A DNA stretch of 64,000 nt from Membranipora membranacea. Its lineage: Eukaryota > Bryozoa > Gymnolaemata > Cheilostomatida > Membraniporidae. A program made the position numbers and the translations under genes. Shown one piece after another: positions 22,001 through 37,100 of the stretch (the first letter of the stretch is position 1; the number at the start of each line of letters is the position of its first letter). Location of the stretch: contig OU612066.1 in NCBI GenBank assembly GCA_914767715.1, positions 26,510,283 to 26,574,282 of the forward strand, given 5' to 3'. The notes under the pieces are model-generated. The model searched no databases. It had not been told where the DNA came from and saw only the letters and a list, made by a program, of their open reading frames with translations.

Positions 22001-24629
22001 ACACACAATGGGTGAGCCTCTTAATTGCAACACCTTAGAAAAGTTAGTGGCTAACTCCTTGGACATGGGGAAAATAATAAACTGGAATCTTAGCAAACCA
22101 TCTCAGGATGTCAAAACATTCATCAAAACAAGCAAACAAGCACTAATGTCAGTCGACACCTTATCATTTGTAAAACCATCCACTTGTGTGTTAACTTTGA
22201 TCAGGGTGTTTGCCCCTCAATGCTTTGATTCAGGCAGAGTATTAAAATCTCTAGGGGTAGCTCATAGCAGATTAACGATGCTAAAAGTGACATTCATGCA
22301 CTATTTATGATGCTTGTTTCTTATAGCACACTGGAACCTGTCAGAAACTTGGCTGTAGCAAGCGGTAATTAAAAAAAAACACTCAACTGGGCCAAGTTTG
22401 TACTGACACGGGTATAAATACAAAGTCTTGGTATGCACCAGGGCAACAGAAATGCAGAATTGCACATTGTTCATAGATGGTTTTGTTTCTGGTTCCATTT
22501 TACGGCACATCACACTTTTGGTAAAGCCAACTGTCATATCTGATTTTCTAAAACTTCCAACCATGGAATAAGAAATAAGCCTTACTGGTCAGCATCTGTA
22601 CTACATTTGTTAATTATTAGGCTTGGAGCTTACTTCTTGATTGCTCAAAGGATTGTTGACCAGAAAAGTCAGTTACCCTGCTAAATGTAATCGTAATGTT
22701 ATTATAATGTCGTAGAGCAAGGAATAAGTCCCAGCTTTCAGCTAGCTTAATAAAAACAAACGGTCCGGAATTTAGAAACCTACAGAGACATTTTAGTCGC
22801 AGAAACACATAGGCCTAACAATTAAACCAGGCAAGGCATGGAGTTGCCAAACAGTTGAAATTCATCTGCTTTGTACACGGAAATTCAAATCTCTTATCTG
22901 TAACAGTTGAATATGGAGTTTTTGATCCGATGCTAGGCCTTACAACAAATCACAAATTCATGACCTGCTTCAATAATGCAATGTAACAATGTGGAACAAA
23001 CAAACCAGGTACCATTTGAAAGGATTGCATAGTAGTCATATTGACCTACATGTGTATAATTTGTTCAGTTACTGGTCTGTGTTAAACAATCATGTATGGA
23101 GCTGGAGATAGCACTGCAAAGCTGCCAGTCATTATTGTTCATATTGTCCAAAATTTCACTCATTGACAGGCTTGTTAGCTGGAATCAACAGGTAGCTTAA
23201 ATGCCAGAGGTGGATGCTAATTTTTAGAGGAAACTGTGAACTTTGTCTGTGTAAAAGTTTTAATGCCTGTGTGCGGTAATTGACACCAATTATTCTAGTG
23301 TTTTAGGTGTGGTATCATCAAATCAAACAAAGTCTGACATTATTGGGGTCTACTGACATCATTAAGGTCTAAAGCATTCTCAGCAAGATTTCTGCTCCTT
23401 TGCTTTTGCTAGTATCATCTCAAAGATATTGGGCAGTTACATGGGATAAGATAAGTAGACCTAATATTTCAATAAATACTTTCATTTCAATCAAAAGCTT
23501 TCATCATCCCATTGCTGGCTATCAAGACAGGTCAATAAGTTCTCAATAATTTGTACTAAGTCAAAAATTATTCCACTTACTATTTTGAGAAGGACAACAT
23601 TCTCTCTCAGAGCACCAATAGCTCCAAAAAAGGCCAAAATAAACACAATAACACCAAACACGATGAATAGTATCGAGAAGTCGAAGAAAATATCAAATAT
23701 ATCCACTCCTTCTTCCTGATCAACAGTCTTGAATTCTTGGGTCTCCAAGTACGCCCATATGCCAACAGCTATTAATACCCAGCTTACAATCTACAACAAA
23801 GTAACAAAGTAATGACCTCCGTAATAACTAACTGTGTTCATCAGTAATCTACATTTGTACCTGCTTCCGGAATAGCCGAGCTTTTCAAGACAGGCTACTT
23901 CAAGCAATGCCATGGCTCTGTTGCATTACAGGACATAGCATGATTGATATTGCTTCATCAAGCGACTGCAGTGTACTATGTCGGTTTTTGTGGTCATGCC
24001 CTCTAGTGCTCAGTCATATGATATGCTAAATGGCTCGAATGATCTGCAGTGAGCTACGAAACAAAAAGGTTAGGCTACACATATCGGGGTAAAAACTGGG
24101 GGAGGGGCAAGGAATAAATGATGGTTGAAGCAATGTTTAGTTCATTAATCGCTTTTCCTATACAGATTTGCACCATTCCAAAAGACAGAAAAGTAGCCTG
24201 ACTTGGACTTGATTGCCATTACAGGTTACCAAGATGGAATTCTCTCTGATGGCAGCTGCAAAAAACTTATTACATTGAATTAAATAGATCAGAACTCAAC
24301 ATACACCTAGTAGTGAGTCTGGCTGGTGAAACAGCAAAGATCCAGGGATAGTTCAAAATATCTGGTATGGTTTAATTAAAAGGTATCAAAAGAGTAGTGG
24401 ACATGCCAATAATATTATATTGCCAATAATATGATATCACTGCTGTCTGTGTCACTTCAATGAGTTCATTATGATTGGACTGGTCACTTACCCAGAAAAA
24501 CATGTTGAATGAGAACATAAGCCATTTTATCAGTGGGCTGACAAATGTATCCTCTCTTTTTTGCTTCCTATTGGTATCGCCAAGTCTGCCTCTTCCCCTT
24601 TCTCTTTGTCCACCCTCACCAGATCCCAT
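19081..24629 (-). CDS. tetraspanin, TspanC8 / TSPAN33-like
   Basis: Six exons on the minus strand, all phase 0: 24492-24629, 23581-23790, 21652-21825, 20127-20312, 19524-19640 and 19081-19155, giving 299 residues. After a basic N-terminus come [18 protein letters not shown] (TM1, continuing [15 protein letters not shown]), [20 protein letters not shown] (TM2) and the typical LRENVVLLK loop. TM3 is [20 protein letters not shown]. The large extracellular loop has CCG, NC, AC, PYSCC, RC and GC: eight cysteines, the TspanC8 hallmark. TM4 is [13 protein letters not shown] continuing [11 protein letters not shown], and the tail ends WGSR. Vertebrate TspanC8 proteins bind ADAM10 and control its traffic; that role here is inferred. 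Length and layout match TSPAN33 (283 residues). Start chosen because the ATG at 24629 precedes the conserved SPL-KYLLF-type block. Confidence 0.93.
20544..20594. repeat. short hairpin repeat
   Basis: TAGCCTGTCTTGACAAGCTT and its exact complement face each other across an 11-bp spacer, inside a tetraspanin intron. Single diverged arms recur near 10045 and 23885, so this is a dispersed family. Confidence 0.7.
21040..21092. repeat. 19-bp tandem repeat, 2.5 copies
   Basis: AAAGCTTCAGACATAAAGC repeated in tandem in the third-to-fourth exon intron of the tetraspanin gene. Confidence 0.8.
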
Positions 24630-25935
24630 GTTTGATGCAAAACTGCTAAATCATGAAGTGTGTGGTAAAATTTTAAGTAGGAAGCTATGTATGATCTAAT
24701 AAGAGCACTTGTTTTACCCTGGAAAACTAAAATAAACAGTTTGCGCATGCCCAATCACTTAGCAACTTGTAGCCTGTTTAAGAAATTTAAAATATCGGTA
24801 GTCATTCATATTAAACCGACATAACTTGGGAGGACATATATACTTGGTTTTGATTGGTTGCTTTTCATCAAAAGTGACCCTGGCTCACATCGTGGATTTA
24901 AAGTATATTTGAAGGGGCGGCTTCACGCGTTCCAAATATAACATGAAACTGAGAAAACTTACAAGAGGATGAATCAATATCAGGCACAGTTTATTGGAAG
25001 GGGAATTCCCAATGCAGTTTCCCACACACGAATACTTCCACAGGCAAGTTGCCTGTTGCAAGTAAAAACTGCACTCATTTGAGCACTGAGACCTTTCCAT
25101 GCAGCTTACACATCTGCAACTCATTCAGCTAGAAGGACAGGGAGAAGTCTAGTCTTAAAGGTGAGATACATGGTTTGTTTATTAGTTTGGAAAAACAGTA
25201 CTCTTTGGTTGCATTTTGAAAGAAGAATTTCAATTTCATGTTATAATAATAAAATGGTAATCATTTGATTTCAAAATATAATAAGAATAAATTAATGTAG
25301 GGCTATGGCATAAATGAATCAAGGAGTTACTGCTGTCACTTATTGGATGACTGAATAATATTACTTATGTACTGTCAGTTTTTTAGTCATCAATATCATA
25401 ACATAGTAGTGATTGCCCTACAAAAAGATCACAATGAGAGTGACAACTGAAAGTGATAGGAGAGACCAGTGAGTGTGACTTTCCAGTGCAGTAAACTGGA
25501 TACAGTTTTTTGTGTTTAATGATTAGGTTGTTTAATTGTTAGTTTGTCAAAGAATATGAGAGACACTAGTACAAATCAACTGTGACTGCTGCGGTCCCTT
25601 GTGTATGGTTTACTTATACCCAGTGAGCCACCAATGAACTAAACCTTTAGTTCATTGGAGGTTTAGTTCATTGGAGCCACCATATTGTAGATAGTTGGCT
25701 CCGCAATACTGACCCCAGTTACAATGGAGTTTACCCATCTCTTTGCGCATCCCAGTGAGCTTCTGGTAGAATGCAAGATTATATTCTGTCAATTCATGTC
25801 GTTGTACTAGTACCACCCACCAACATGGTGGATGTTTGTAAATACTGTTAACTGATAACTCCCATGCTTCATACTGCATCTAACTTGATCATGCAATGTA
25901 TCATGATTTTATGTCACAGAGACTGAAACAACACA
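24630..25935. other. intergenic region between tetraspanin (-) and RNF213 (+)
   Basis: The two genes diverge from here, so both promoters probably lie in this 1.3 kb; no sharp element could be recognised. A tandem TTTAGTTCATTGGAG motif lies near 25640-25675. TTTTATGTCACAG at about 25907-25919 could be the acceptor of a 5' UTR exon just before the RNF213 ATG. Confidence 0.45.
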
Positions 25936-28129
25936 ATGGCAGATGGGGATGGCGAATTTGAGTGTCCAAACCCTGAATGCGGGGAGGAAAATGAGATGGA
26001 AGAAGACGGGTCTTTTCCGCGATACTGCTGCTGGTGTGCTCTGGAACTGTCGTGTCCTCGCTGCAAACCATCCAAACTGAGAAAGAAAGGAAGAAAAGGA
26101 CTTGCTAACTTTTGCAGCAAATGCAAATATGTCTTTGATAAAGGTAGGTGCAAAAACCACCTTTTAATATTACGAGAACTGTTTGCTTGAGTTGAACAGG
26201 AAGTAAGACCTTGTCATAGTTTGAAAGACAAGGAAAACTTTGCTACTCGCATGTCACAATTTCAAATCTCAAACCCTACCACTGGATGAATTACATGTGC
26301 TAACTTTGTCATTTACTTGATAGGAAAAAATACTATCAAATAATTTAAGCGAACTACGAAATGTGGATTTCGCCAAGCCCAGTACTCCTTGTATCTCAAT
26401 TTGACACTCAGTCGTAGACGTAGAGATAAAGATAAAGATACTTCAGACTTGAAGCGAATTTTGAAGTCTTTATAAATAGTATGAAGGCTATATATGTGAG
26501 TAGCTAATATTTTGATGATGAGAATTTGAATTCAAATTTCATGAATTGTAGATAATTCTCCTGTATCTTTACCTCCTGGATCATTGAGAGGACCTCCGCC
26601 TGTAAACACAACTCCTAAGGCGCAGACTCAGTCACTACCAATTCTGATGACAACCTCTGTCACATCATCATCACCCGAGTCTAACTCACAACCAAATTCT
26701 CTCCAGTTTCAACTCTCACCACAGATGTCTTCATCTGAGAGTGAGTCTCAGGTGACAGTAGGTACTGCTAGTCAACCTGCCACCCCTAATATACCTAGTA
26801 CAGGCAGCCAGCCCCATACACCTCATCTGCTTCACTCACAAAGTGAAACACATGTAGCTCAATCTGACCAAACCCCACATGCATCAAATATACCAAGTCC
26901 CCGAAGTGACTCACAATTACTGCGGATGACATCCTCGTCGACTGTCATGATGCCCTCACCCAATGAAGGACAAGATGATTTGCCAGGTGATGGCACGGAT
27001 CCTCAAGTACAGCCAACACATGCAGGACACGGTGACTCTGTGGCTGTTGACATGTCGAGCGGAGAGGATGTGGATCTCTCTTCCTATGTCAAGTGAGCTT
27101 ACAAAAACCTTGTGTTTGGTTATTAGAAAGTGTTACATTTTTTAATTGTTTCAGCTTGAGATTCTTGAATTTCCAAGCCTTGATTTTAGACAGATACACA
27201 TATGACATATCCATTTTGTGGATTGATAGGTACCAGCTAAACCATCAAAAACAAATAAACAGAGCGATTTGCGAACAAGACTTCGCAGCTCAATTCCATA
27301 CTTGCTCACCTGCAAGGCCAGCTATATCTAGGCAATGTCAGCTGGCACGGTTTAGATCCATGGGATAGATCAGAAATTATCTTAATATTTTAGTATCGAG
27401 ATACCAGGTGAGATCATGGATACAGCACAAGAGGGGATAGATGACAGCGATGAAGACAGTTTCCAAGGTATAGGCATACATAGTATCTTTGGAAAGAACT
27501 ACCAAATAATAAAACTATGTTTATGAAATTGGAAGACTACTGTTGCTTCCCCTATCCATGCAAACAAAATCATCATGATTTTAGGCACATTCTATATTTT
27601 CCAATGATTGCTACACTTTACTCCCCCTCAAACCTTGACTATTTCCAGCCAGTTGTTACTTTATTTGATATGGCTTTAAAGCTATTGTTAAATTTATGAG
27701 TTTCGTCGATTTTGAAGATGCTGAGACAGGAGTGTTGAAGCCGATATTGGTAGATGGCGTACCCAGCAGTGAACCGGCAACAATGGATAGAACACATCTG
27801 GTCGATGATCTGTCCACTATGTCAGAAAGTCAGCCTAGTATTGGTAGCAGCCGTGCAGACTCTGGTGTGCATAGTGATCACATATTGTCAGCTGTGGCTA
27901 TTGATCCTCCACTGTCAGCAGTGCATAATAACCATCTGTTGGTGGCACCTAATCCAGGAGAAGATGATTCAATGTCTCTACATTTGTCCAGAGTACCTGA
28001 TCTTACATCGCGTCATGAAAGCATCTGTACTACCAGTCTGTCTGCTGCTTCGATTCACTCTGCTGCTGCTGGTGAGGCACATGATGGGATGGAGAGTATG
28101 CAAACTGGAGACGGGCCAAGCATAGGAGG
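25936..28129 (+). CDS. RNF213: RNF213 exons 1-4: N-terminal double zinc ribbon and disordered region
   Basis: The ATG at 25936 starts MADGDGEFECPNPECG. Cysteines continue as YCCWC, CPRC and CSKC within the first 65 residues, enough for two zinc ribbons. Vertebrate RNF213 begins with a comparable CxxC...CxxC ribbon. Exons 2-4 are Ser/Thr/Pro/Gln-rich and disordered, with repeated SQP, SDS and SP motifs. The first exon ends phase 1 and all joins fit. Confidence 0.85.
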
Positions 28130-31100
28130 GTAAGAGTTACATGTGCCGCTCATTTATCTGATATCATGTCATTAGAACAGTGCTAGCTGTCTGACTCCTT
28201 GTCTCTCTATTGATCAGTTATCCTTGCAGATGGTTTCCTAATTACTAGCAGGGTGTCATTTCCGTAGCACTAACTACAGTTCAATCAGAATCCAAAGGTA
28301 GGGATTCAGGAATAAGGATAAAGAGGCAGTCCTGGCAATGCCCTTGTCTTGCTTTCGGTTTAGAGTGATTATATAATTGCCATAAACCCATGGCTGGCCT
28401 AATGTTACAATATAATGCTGATCTTTAGAATGTCAACTGTTCTGAATCTACTATCCTTCAATGATTGCTTTTTCATAGAGTGCATGAATGCACCTTATCA
28501 TCATAGATAAAGAAAACAGCTAAGAGAATAATGATTAGATTGTTAGCACTTTACTGACCTATTTGCTAGGCCTATTGTATAAAGCTATGTTGGGGAATTT
28601 TATCATAGTCTTAGCCATCTATTGAATATAACGCTTGTGGACGGTTTCCATCTAGGAACAATAAAATAAGGGGATTTCTACCTCGGGTTTTCCCACTTTA
28701 AATGTTTCCCCACATGCTAACAGGCTTACCATGCATTGGAAAATTAGAACACTAGAATGCATAAAGTACCACTAATTGTTATATACCTGAAGAACAAAGA
28801 TAATTCCCATCTACAACAGATAAACTGTCAACATGATCCAAGGAGTAAGAGTCTCTAACTCTAACTCCTTGCATGATCAATATGCTAAACGGTCTACAGT
28901 AATGATAGTGTGATGATTATGTAAGAAGAAAACTGATCATTATAACTATCACCTGTAATGGCAAAGCTTTTGAACAAGTTAAGTTCATCAAATATAAATG
29001 TTAGTGAATTGCTTCCTGCATATCCAAACCTCATGTAGCATTGAAGAGTGAAATTTTTTTTATGAGCTACCAGCGAGTCGGATCCTACCCTCCCTGTTTT
29101 TTCACAGTGAATAAAGTTTAACTCTGTTTCTAATTTACAGTATTTTGAAAGAATTTGATCCCAATGCAGCTACGAGATCAGTGAAGCGTGGGCCTGGAGA
29201 GATGGATGCTTGTAAGTATTTCTTAGATTCCTAGTAGCTTAGCTTCGTTTCCGATAATTCAGTTTATGGCTGTGTGGTAAATAATCTTTAATCCATATAA
29301 ACATTGATTTGTTGGAAAAATACAACCATGCCGAAAACAGTTATGCAGGACTTAGCTTCATTTGCTCACCAGTACATGCACTAAATAAAATAACTCGTAG
29401 CTCAGACACCTTGCACAAACACTCATCTATGTCAAGTTTTAGATTCTGAGATAAATGTTGTTTATCCAGAAATTGCATGCTCTGTAGACACAAATAAAAC
29501 GATGAACTGAGTGTGGGTTAACTGTATATCGCGCACCTTTTTATGCCATATTAATTTATGCATATATTTAACATTTCAGCCTTGCTCACATATTTGTGAA
29601 GGTGTATTTTGTACAATTGCGTCATAACCCAGTTTCTTTTTTAATAATAGCTGAGTCAGCTGCTGCCCCGATGTCTAAAACAAGAAGAACTTCAGCCGAT
29701 GATTCTCCTCCCGCTACACCGAAACCACTAAGAGAAGATGGCGAGGTCCCAGGTGCACATCCCCCTTATCCATCCACCAAAGAAGCCAAAAACAAGACCA
29801 ACAACAAATCTAACAGTCGTGTCAAAAAGATGGCACATGAATATGACAAAGCCAGTTCAGCTGGAAATCGGGGAGCTGCAGCAACTGATGATATGTCCGA
29901 GAGTGAGCAAAATCAAGCAACTGGTGCTAACGATGGTCCCTCCACAGATAGTGCAGGGCCTGATCAACTAGTCGATGGACTAGTTAGGATGGACTTGGAT
30001 GCTGAACAGAGAAGAATGGTGTCTAACGACTTGGACAAGGAATCTGAGAATGCTAACTTTGAGTCTGGTGGTGGGCAAAGCAATATAGAATCCAAACGTA
30101 GCTTTGGAAGAAGTCTATCTGATGGCAATGCAGAGGAGATCAAGCGTGACTTGGCACGCACCTGGCCTAAATCCGACATTCCCTCGATTCCCTTTGTTCC
30201 GCCAGTACCACCAACCCATATAATGGATAGCATTCAGTTCAATATACAAGGGCATCTGGACACAAGAAGTACAAATAGTGTGGAAACAGAGGAATTCAGA
30301 GACATCGGGGCAGATGAGTTCAGCATGGACATGGAAAACACTAATCAAAATGTACCATTCATGCCAAATGGAAGGCTGAGTGTTTGGCATAACTCCGCAA
30401 AGCTTCAAAGCTGGGAACCAACTGGAGCTGGTATAGGCTCAAGAAGTAGAACTATGTCTGAAGGATCAGGAGCTGTAGATGCTGCACCACCGCCTCATAT
30501 CAACTTAGACAATCTCCGGGCCGAATTTAATGCAATGCATGAGGCCCTCAGAGAAGGAGAAATACTGACATCGGAAGGATTCACGACAGGTATGTTATAT
30601 AAACTCATAGCGGTACGTTCTTTGACATCATTGCAAACCATAATTTGATGTGAACCATATGATCTTGATAGCACTTAGGAGAAGCAAAACCATCGTCAGT
30701 TTTGGTCTTTATTACCAATCACAGATATCAGTTTGAGAATAAAAGGAATAAATGTTTATATTTACATTTTGCTATATTAATGCGCTGCAACCGTATCCAG
30801 TAGGCTTCAGCACAAATAAGTATTGTATTGCAGCAATGGTATATCGTATGTCAGTCATTTCAATTGAACCGAACCGCGAATTTATATGATTTTTAGGGCA
30901 CACCGTTGTGCCGTCACCTGATGGTTCAAGTGGAACAGCCCCACCTGGTATGGCATCAGGAAGCCAACACGAGGAGAACAGGACAGGTAACTCTTCCAGT
31001 CGTTTGGTAGTCATAAACGTCAATGTCATTCTAATCTGAGAATGTTGGAGCATCCTCTCTTTAGTTCAAACTATTATCAGGATAGTTGAAATTAGGATAG

Positions 31101-34100
31101 TCAGGCTAATCACTAAATAATTATGCATCATAAGCCTATCTTTTGATTTGATATACCCATTGATTCTGACCTGCCAGCCTCAACCAGCCCTTATTTCATT
31201 TCATCTTTGTAAAAGGGGGCCACAATTTCCTTGTGTGTGTGTGTGTGGTTTTAGCCAGTAAGCGGGATTGTTTTTACTGTTACCTTCCCTGAGTTGGTGA
31301 AACGTTGTGTCATACCTTTCTTCTCCTTAGAATCACCTGTGGATGCACAGCTGTTGAATGTATTTCTCAGTCATAAGAAAGCTTTAGATGAAATCAAAAG
31401 TCAAATTTTGATGGGCAAGTCAGGCAAGAGATCACCATTTACATCCAAGGAGGAGTCCACACTACGAAAGGCTAGCGGTGATGCAGACAAAAGATGGAAG
31501 GTTTACGACGATTTTCTGAAATCACTGGCAAAACCAGAATCAAGAACCAAGGAATCAAATAAAACGCGAAGGAGAAATGATACAGAGAATGCTCTCAATA
31601 AGTTCCTGGTTACCTATCAGTCTGAACTCAAGCCTCTGTTTGACAAAGCTCGGGTGTCATTGGTGAGATATCTCTGGATGTTGATTGTACAGATTAGTTA
31701 TTCAAGTTTGAGAATTACAAATCTTGATAGAAAGCTTCATAGTGCAATCCTGATTGCAAGCGATATAACCTTAGAAACTGCCATGTGATATATATATATA
31801 TGATTTAGGCTGAATACTAAGTGATGACTTTACCAGTTCTTGTTTATCCCTCTTTACTTTTTAGGAGCTTAATGTGGCACCACAATTGCAAGATGCTGCC
31901 AAAAACTCCCTTCCATCTACATCAGCACAATCAAGTGCTCCTGCTTATAACACACGGTCAAACTTCAGGTAAAGATGCCGTCACATTTCAAGGTTCATGC
32001 TTGTAGTAATTTTTCATACCATTGGTGTTATACAAGGCAGTGACAATAGAAGTTGTTAGCCAGGCGTTGTTAGTTGTAAATATGTTATGGTGTCAACAAC
32101 TGAAAGCACTTGGAGTTACATGGCGTATCAACATGTATCAGGATTTGCAGTTGATCCTGTACCATGAGGAATTGATGCCACTTCAGACAAAAAAATTCTC
32201 ATTAGAAAAATTGAAATATATGCTGGTTGGGGACCATTCCAAATACATATTGAGAAGTATGTCCTTTTCTACCCTGTCTGAACATGGCACTTGTTAAGAT
32301 AAATGCAATTCTTGGTAATGACCTTTCTTCTAAAATGGTATAACCACTGCAGTAGGTTGAGACATTAAAAGTAGTAAGGAGTGAAGATAAGAATGCTGAA
32401 GAAGACGAACCTGTCAGTACATACTCATACTACTAAAGCTTTTACCTCACACCTGTTTTTATCAAAACGTTTTGCACTAGGTTCAAACCATAGACTAATA
32501 GTATTAAATATTAAGTCTATGGTTTAAAGAGAGCTCACAACGTTGTAACTTGGCCCCAAAGTTTGAGTGGCTGATGAATCTGGTTTTTCAAGTAAGAAAG
32601 GCAATTTAGTAGTTGCCGTTGAATCTTAATTGTAATCTTTTGCCAGCAATAAACTCACCTACACTTTTATTTTGCAGGGATAAAACCAAGAGAGTTATTT
32701 TCCGAGTCTTACTGCCTAATCATGTCGAGGACTATTACACTAAGAAATCCATAGAAGGTGATATTGCTGTTTATAGCAATGTTTTTTCTGGTTGGCGTTT
32801 TTATAACCTCCTCAACTTACGCAAAGGGTAAGAATTTCATAGACTAACTTTTCGACGAAAACAATCTGGGTTATGTTGAGATAGCATACTATTGTGATAG
32901 TGATATTATAACTAATTTATAATTTCCTGCAACACAACAATTTCCTACAACAGTGTCTTTTTTTCAACTACCTAGCTATAAACGCTATTTACATCATCTT
33001 TGTAGAAATGATGGCATATGGTCTGGTCATCTGGACGTTTCAGACCATGTCAAGGTGATTGCATACTCGTATGGGATAGATCACTTTGGGTTTGAAACAT
33101 TCAAGGCAGGCCACCGATTTGTGCATCCACATGGTAGGTGTTACTGTTCTTGTTAGCTATGTTGTTTTGTGTTTACTTTCAACGATAATGCATTCCATTT
33201 TATCTATAACGACTAGTCACTGGGAGTATTATCTGATGTCAGTGTGTCTTTGTTTCAGAAAAATGGTTAGCATCTAAATATGGCACTGATTGCTCCTATG
33301 CGATCAATATAGGTTCACCGAGCAAAGAGCTCATTTTGCCGGAGACTGCTTCATAGATTTTTTGGTTGTGCTGTCTATGAAAGCAGCACCACAATCTATG
33401 AGAAAAGAAGATCGGTGCATCTTATCCCCCTGTTATTAAGATCTATGAATGCTGCAAATAATATTGCCAACTGGAGTACCTATTAATATGATCACCTTTT
33501 TTTTTAGTATGAGTAAAGTTAGCGCTTTTTGTTTTATATAGTTTATTTTATTGCAGGTGATGTCACAAATGTTTATGATGGTACACTTGTTTATGATGAG
33601 ACAACTTCTTCCAAGACAATCTTCGGAAAGTTGAAGGGAGTTTTTGTGAATTCTGATGCTGATGCAAACTATCAGAAGTTCGACAAATCAGGAGAGTTGG
33701 AAAAGGGCATGCTGGCTATGTTACCAGACTGGTCAAAAGATTTAAAGGAAGGAAAAACAGTTTACGATATGTTGGGTCAAATCACCGACGTTGTGAACAG
33801 ACAGCAACTCCTTGCACAAGAGTTTATATGGCCAAATGCCAAGGGAACTGGTGCGGAGCTTGTCAATCAGGTATTTCTTCACACTGCTTACAGAACAACT
33901 CTGACAAACATGACATGAACAGATGAGTCTAAATGACCTATTTACATTTTGCTTCTTCACGGTTCTTCATGGCAAAATGCAACCTTGTTCTCTCTCTCTC
34001 TCTGTTAATTTATCATTGAACGGAAAATAATGAACTCGATGTTGTTTTTTTATAAATATCTGTAGGTACTCACTCGCTTCCTCATACAATGCGCAGACAC

Positions 34101-37100
34101 ACTCTACAATCGCCTCGAGAGCATAGATGACCCTACCTATTTACTAGCTTCTCTAATCGGTATAATGCTGGCCACTTGGCACAATCGATTATGGTATGAC
34201 CATGCCCAGAGATTGATGGAAATAATTCAGGCCTCCTGCCAGAGAGCTTCGGAACTGATGCCTGGTGTCACTTTGGAGATTTTTCAACCAAATTTCTTCA
34301 AAAAAATTGGCGGTGATCAGAGATATAGAGAGTAAGCTTAGTAACTATAGAGCGTATAAAGAACTAGGGTATCTAACCAAGTCAAAATAAATGTGTGATT
34401 GACATCGGTTATCAACTATGAACCAAATTTGTCTGTTATTGAATACCAAGTCGATCAGAATAGGATAACCTCTTTAATTCATGGATCAGCATCTGCTTGA
34501 AAAGTTGCTTCTGAAGGCCATCAATCAAATTTTTGAAAGGATCTTGCGCTGCAGAAAACAGCCGGAAAAATTGTTTATTGATCCCATATGTACTGTTCCA
34601 CTATATTCACAAATTCCAGTATTTAATCTTCAGTATGCTACTAGCAACTCTTGGAGATATTGCTCAATTCAACGAGATGATGGCCTCAGACCTATGGATC
34701 AGGCTGATACCTCTGATGCACTGCTTGACTCCAGGACGGTACAGTGGTGGGCACAGGAAAAATCATCATGAAGACAGCTGGTGGGGCTTGGAGGGTATAA
34801 TATTACAACCTCTTGCCGAACTGAAGAAGAACCCACAGCTTGCTTCCCCGTATGTTGACAACGACACAATTCACATAGCGACACTTGTGATCGAAACTGC
34901 GACATTAATGGTTGATTGCAACAACTGTGAAAATTGCAACTTTTGTGGTCACGCCATAACATACTCAGTTTTTAAGATTGATACGCTGTCAGAATTAAAG
35001 GTGCAGACTCTGAGAGATTTACACGTGATAAATGCATCGGTAACATCAGGTCTCTTGCAGTTTGATATTGTGTATGTATGATGTAGCTTTATTGTGTCAA
35101 TGTTGATAAATAAAATGTTCCCTGCTGATAAAGGGTGTGAGCTGATCAAAATATGATATAGGTTAAGTACTGTGACTGTGATTCAGTAGGAGCATAAATC
35201 ACTACTGACTATGTTGAAGTTAACTTACATTGGTATTCTCTTCCAGTGAGAAGTGGAAAGAATGGGGAGTTTGGCTCAAACCTTTCTTCGAAGTTGATTA
35301 TATACTGCGGTACACTTTCCTGGCCCTGCTGAATGAGAATCAGCTGATTTCTCTAATGAAGACAGCCGATCAGAGTGTAATATCAACTCTACCCATATTA
35401 GGTGTCATAGCTGGTGTAGAATACACAATCACAATGAATAACAAGGATGGAAAGGTAACCGACTAGTTGCTATTCCTCTTCTTTCTGTATTATTGGGTTG
35501 AAAGTTGCCTTTTACATCGATGGATAAGAAATATTTAATATTGAGTATGTTATATATTATAACTGTTTGTTTTGTTCTGGGACATTTAATTCACAACCAA
35601 ACATTAACACACTAAAAAACCCAATTTAAACAGCGGCGCAATGCAGGGGGGGTGTGCAGCAATTAATCATAATTAGTAATGGTGTTGACAAGCACAACCA
35701 TCGGTCAATTGATGGAATGCCACACCATTGATTGGTAAAACAGTTCTAACATCTGTTCTTTTTTCAGCTATGTGGCAACATCCTGCAAGGATTTTGTGAA
35801 TACCTAACCAAGATACTGGACTCCGTTGATCTGTGAGTAAACAAGGCAATAATTTGTAAAAATATTAGTAATTTATGATAATAGACAGTTTCCTTTGCTT
35901 GATTTTAAGCCTTTGTTTGGAGTTGTCCTCTCTCCAGTTAGGTACTCTTTAACTCACGCAGCATAGGAAAAAAAGAGCTGAATTGGGTTTATCTTGAAAA
36001 CTGCTTGTTATGGGATAGGGATAAAAATTCTCTTTTATTCAGCACTGGCATCATCGAAAACTCATGGGGACATAGTTCGGGAAATAAGTTTGGTAGTCGA
36101 AAGAAAACTTCTTGATGTTTTGTTCTCAAATTTCCTGGAATAGTCACTAGAACTGAGATTAATCAGTTGTAAAACCCTAAATGATATGCAAAACTCTGTC
36201 CCCTTATGTTTTCGATGATGCCGATGCTGAATCTGAAAGAGATTTTATCCTAACTTAAGCGGTTTTCAAGATACGTCCATTTCAGCTCTTTTTTCCTTTG
36301 CTGTGTGGGTTGAAGAGTACCTAACTGTAGAGAGGACACCTTACATATTGAAACTAGTTTGTGATTAAGTCCTTTTACAAAGTATGTTATATCATAAATA
36401 ATACATAATATGTATGTTTGATAATATTCTTTAGTATGAAGATCAATGAACAAGTCCTCCGCGTAGCCTGGGATCTCAAGAAGTGCATGTTTCCTGCCAA
36501 GCCGACAACAGCAAACCTAGCTGCTTATCGAACGCTTTCTGTGAATATGATGATGATGGACTGTGTTAAGCAGTTCTCTCCTGATCTGAATGTGACTGAC
36601 ACTACAAACCAGCTGGCTAAGTTTGTCAAAGAACTTGGTGTAGGAATGAATGCTGAAATCGCCGCCAAAAGTGCCCTGGGAAAGAATGAAATGGAGGTTC
36701 GTTTTTATATATATATACTAAATATATACATATATTTTATACTGTATTTATGTATATACTGTAATTACCAACCAAGGCTAAGCTAATTTGGTCATGATCC
36801 TAATTTTAAATGGATTACATTGAACCTACATTAATTGATACACCTGTTCCCTCGCAATGCATGAAAATGAATCAAGGCACATTATAAGATATCCAAATTT
36901 TGCTCTTGATTGCTTCATGATTTTTTGAGACACTTCAGGCCTTATGTTCAGGGTTGAAAGAGTCTGAAGAAAGCATCACAACATTAAGACATCTGATTAT
37001 TCTTTCCATCTACAAATCTCTTTTGATTTATACATAGCACTGGATGGCACTGTTTCATTGTCACGGATATGAGCAGACCACAACAGATCATTGGCTAAGG

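Noticed and set aside
21993-22310. 105-codon plus-strand open frame in a tetraspanin intron
   Set aside because: No splice sites in phase, no recognisable motif, and average composition; most likely chance.
25909-26160. Two minus-strand open frames opposite the RNF213 start
   Set aside because: The plus strand carries a cysteine-patterned zinc ribbon and a good donor; the antisense frames have neither.
34481-34771. Plus-strand open frame overlapping RNF213 exon 15
   Set aside because: Wrong frame; the exon phase from 34331 and the match DMLLATLGDIAQFNEMMASD select the other frame.
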